Assembly (NCBI RefSeq): GCF_013373365.1
Contig: NZ_CP035925.1
Location: forward strand, 124,001-188,000
Origin: Lentibacillus sp. CBA3610
GTDB lineage: Bacteria; Bacillota; Bacilli; Bacillales; Amphibacillaceae
DNA: 64,000 nucleotides
Reading direction: 5' to 3'
The notes under the pieces were generated by a model that was given only the letters and a program-made list of their open reading frames with translations, had not been told where the DNA came from and did no database searches. This document shows, one piece after another, positions 63,702-64,000 of the stretch. The translations under genes were made by a program, and so were the position numbers. Each line of letters opens with the position of its first letter. The stretch's first letter is position 1.

Positions 63702-64000
63702 ATGGATTTGACCACAAGAGGTCTGCGGTTTTCCATCCTTTTATATGCCCTGCTGCATTTCACAACCTATTTTTGGAATATCGAAATGTTGGCAGGTTTG
63801 CATGCCATCATTGGTTTCATCATGGTTGTTTTAGCCTTTGTACATCTGAAAATACATCGTTTCAAGCTGCCGCTGTTTCTTTTTTTGACGGGGCTCACAA
63901 TTATAATCATGACAGGCGGATCATTCCTGGAAAATATGCAAAACGGCATAAGGCAAATGAGCAATATCGTCGGATTGTTGGCTGTCGTTCCGGTTATCGG
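63702..64000 (+). CDS. Multi-span membrane protein (3' end outside window)
   Basis: 99 residues visible. ATG with GAGAGGA upstream. Three hydrophobic helices: FSILLYALLHFTTYFW, AIIGFIMVVLAFVHL, PLFLFLTGLTIIIMTGG, with a fourth beginning at the edge. No family recognised from this part. Confidence 0.7.
   Translation, partial: MDLTTRGLRFSILLYALLHFTTYFWNIEMLAGLHAIIGFIMVVLAFVHLKIHRFKLPLFLFLTGLTIIIMTGGSFLENMQNGIRQMSNIVGLLAVVPVI

Overview
The window looks like the chromosome of an endospore-forming, probably halotolerant member of the Bacillaceae (Virgibacillus/Lentibacillus/Oceanobacillus-like). This rests on gene content: a small acid-soluble spore protein P, a Spo0E-type phosphatase, a Cse60-like spore protein, FosB (bacillithiol chemistry), CsaA, YpsA, an OpuD-type betaine carrier, MscL, a SAM-I riboswitch, strong GGAGG ribosome binding sites and frequent TTG/GTG starts. 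No rRNA or tRNA gene was recognised.

Layout. 1-2.9 kb: 3' part of a type I restriction-modification locus (hsdM, hsdS; hsdR is not in view). 3-8.2 kb: nucleoside hydrolase, a small gene plus retropepsin-like pair, and a metallo-beta-lactamase-fold gene split by an IS200/IS605-type element with a decayed tnpA and an intact tnpB. 8-13.7 kb: small membrane proteins, a Uma2-type nuclease, an RDD protein and a long TPR protein. 14-17 kb: a sulfolipid (SQDG) operon, sqdB (one frameshift), an sqdX-like glycosyltransferase and gtrA. 17-27 kb: an FAD amine oxidase, a decayed ppaC, menC-like enzyme, mscL, a Dph6-like ATPase, ypsA and a NERD protein. 27-37 kb: sspP, an ABC exporter, then a stretch rich in small ORFs and gene remnants, then fosB and a HAD phosphatase. 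37-50 kb: serA with a class V aminotransferase, panE-like reductase, betaine transporter, csaA, a TetR/MFS pair and a lactate/glycolate dehydrogenase. 50-64 kb: frameshifted ctaG, a SAM-riboswitch operon (cyclase-family protein plus YxjG-like methionine synthase), DMT exporter, Spo0E, sirtuin, lipoproteins and a frameshifted Na+/H+ antiporter.

The most unusual signal is in the non-coding DNA. Eight intergenic arrays repeat a short core (8-10 nt) every 21 nt with little deviation while the bases between cores vary. The cores differ between arrays (CGCTGTAG, CGCTAAAGTT, CGCGCGANTT and relatives) but most fit a shared frame CGCNNNANTT. Most arrays lie at or just after the 3' ends of genes, and in two places a coding frame runs into the array. 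A ninth array has a 52-bp period. Three further dispersed families are present: a 105-125 bp element with terminal inverted repeats (3 copies), a roughly 105-bp hairpin element beside gene ends (3 copies) and a 373-bp GC-rich element with inverted ends.

A second theme is gene decay. At least nine genes are broken or truncated, and several carry a single-base indel in a short C (or G) run, which could be real decay or a sequencing artefact. All product names come from reading motifs and remembered family sequences by eye; no database search was run.
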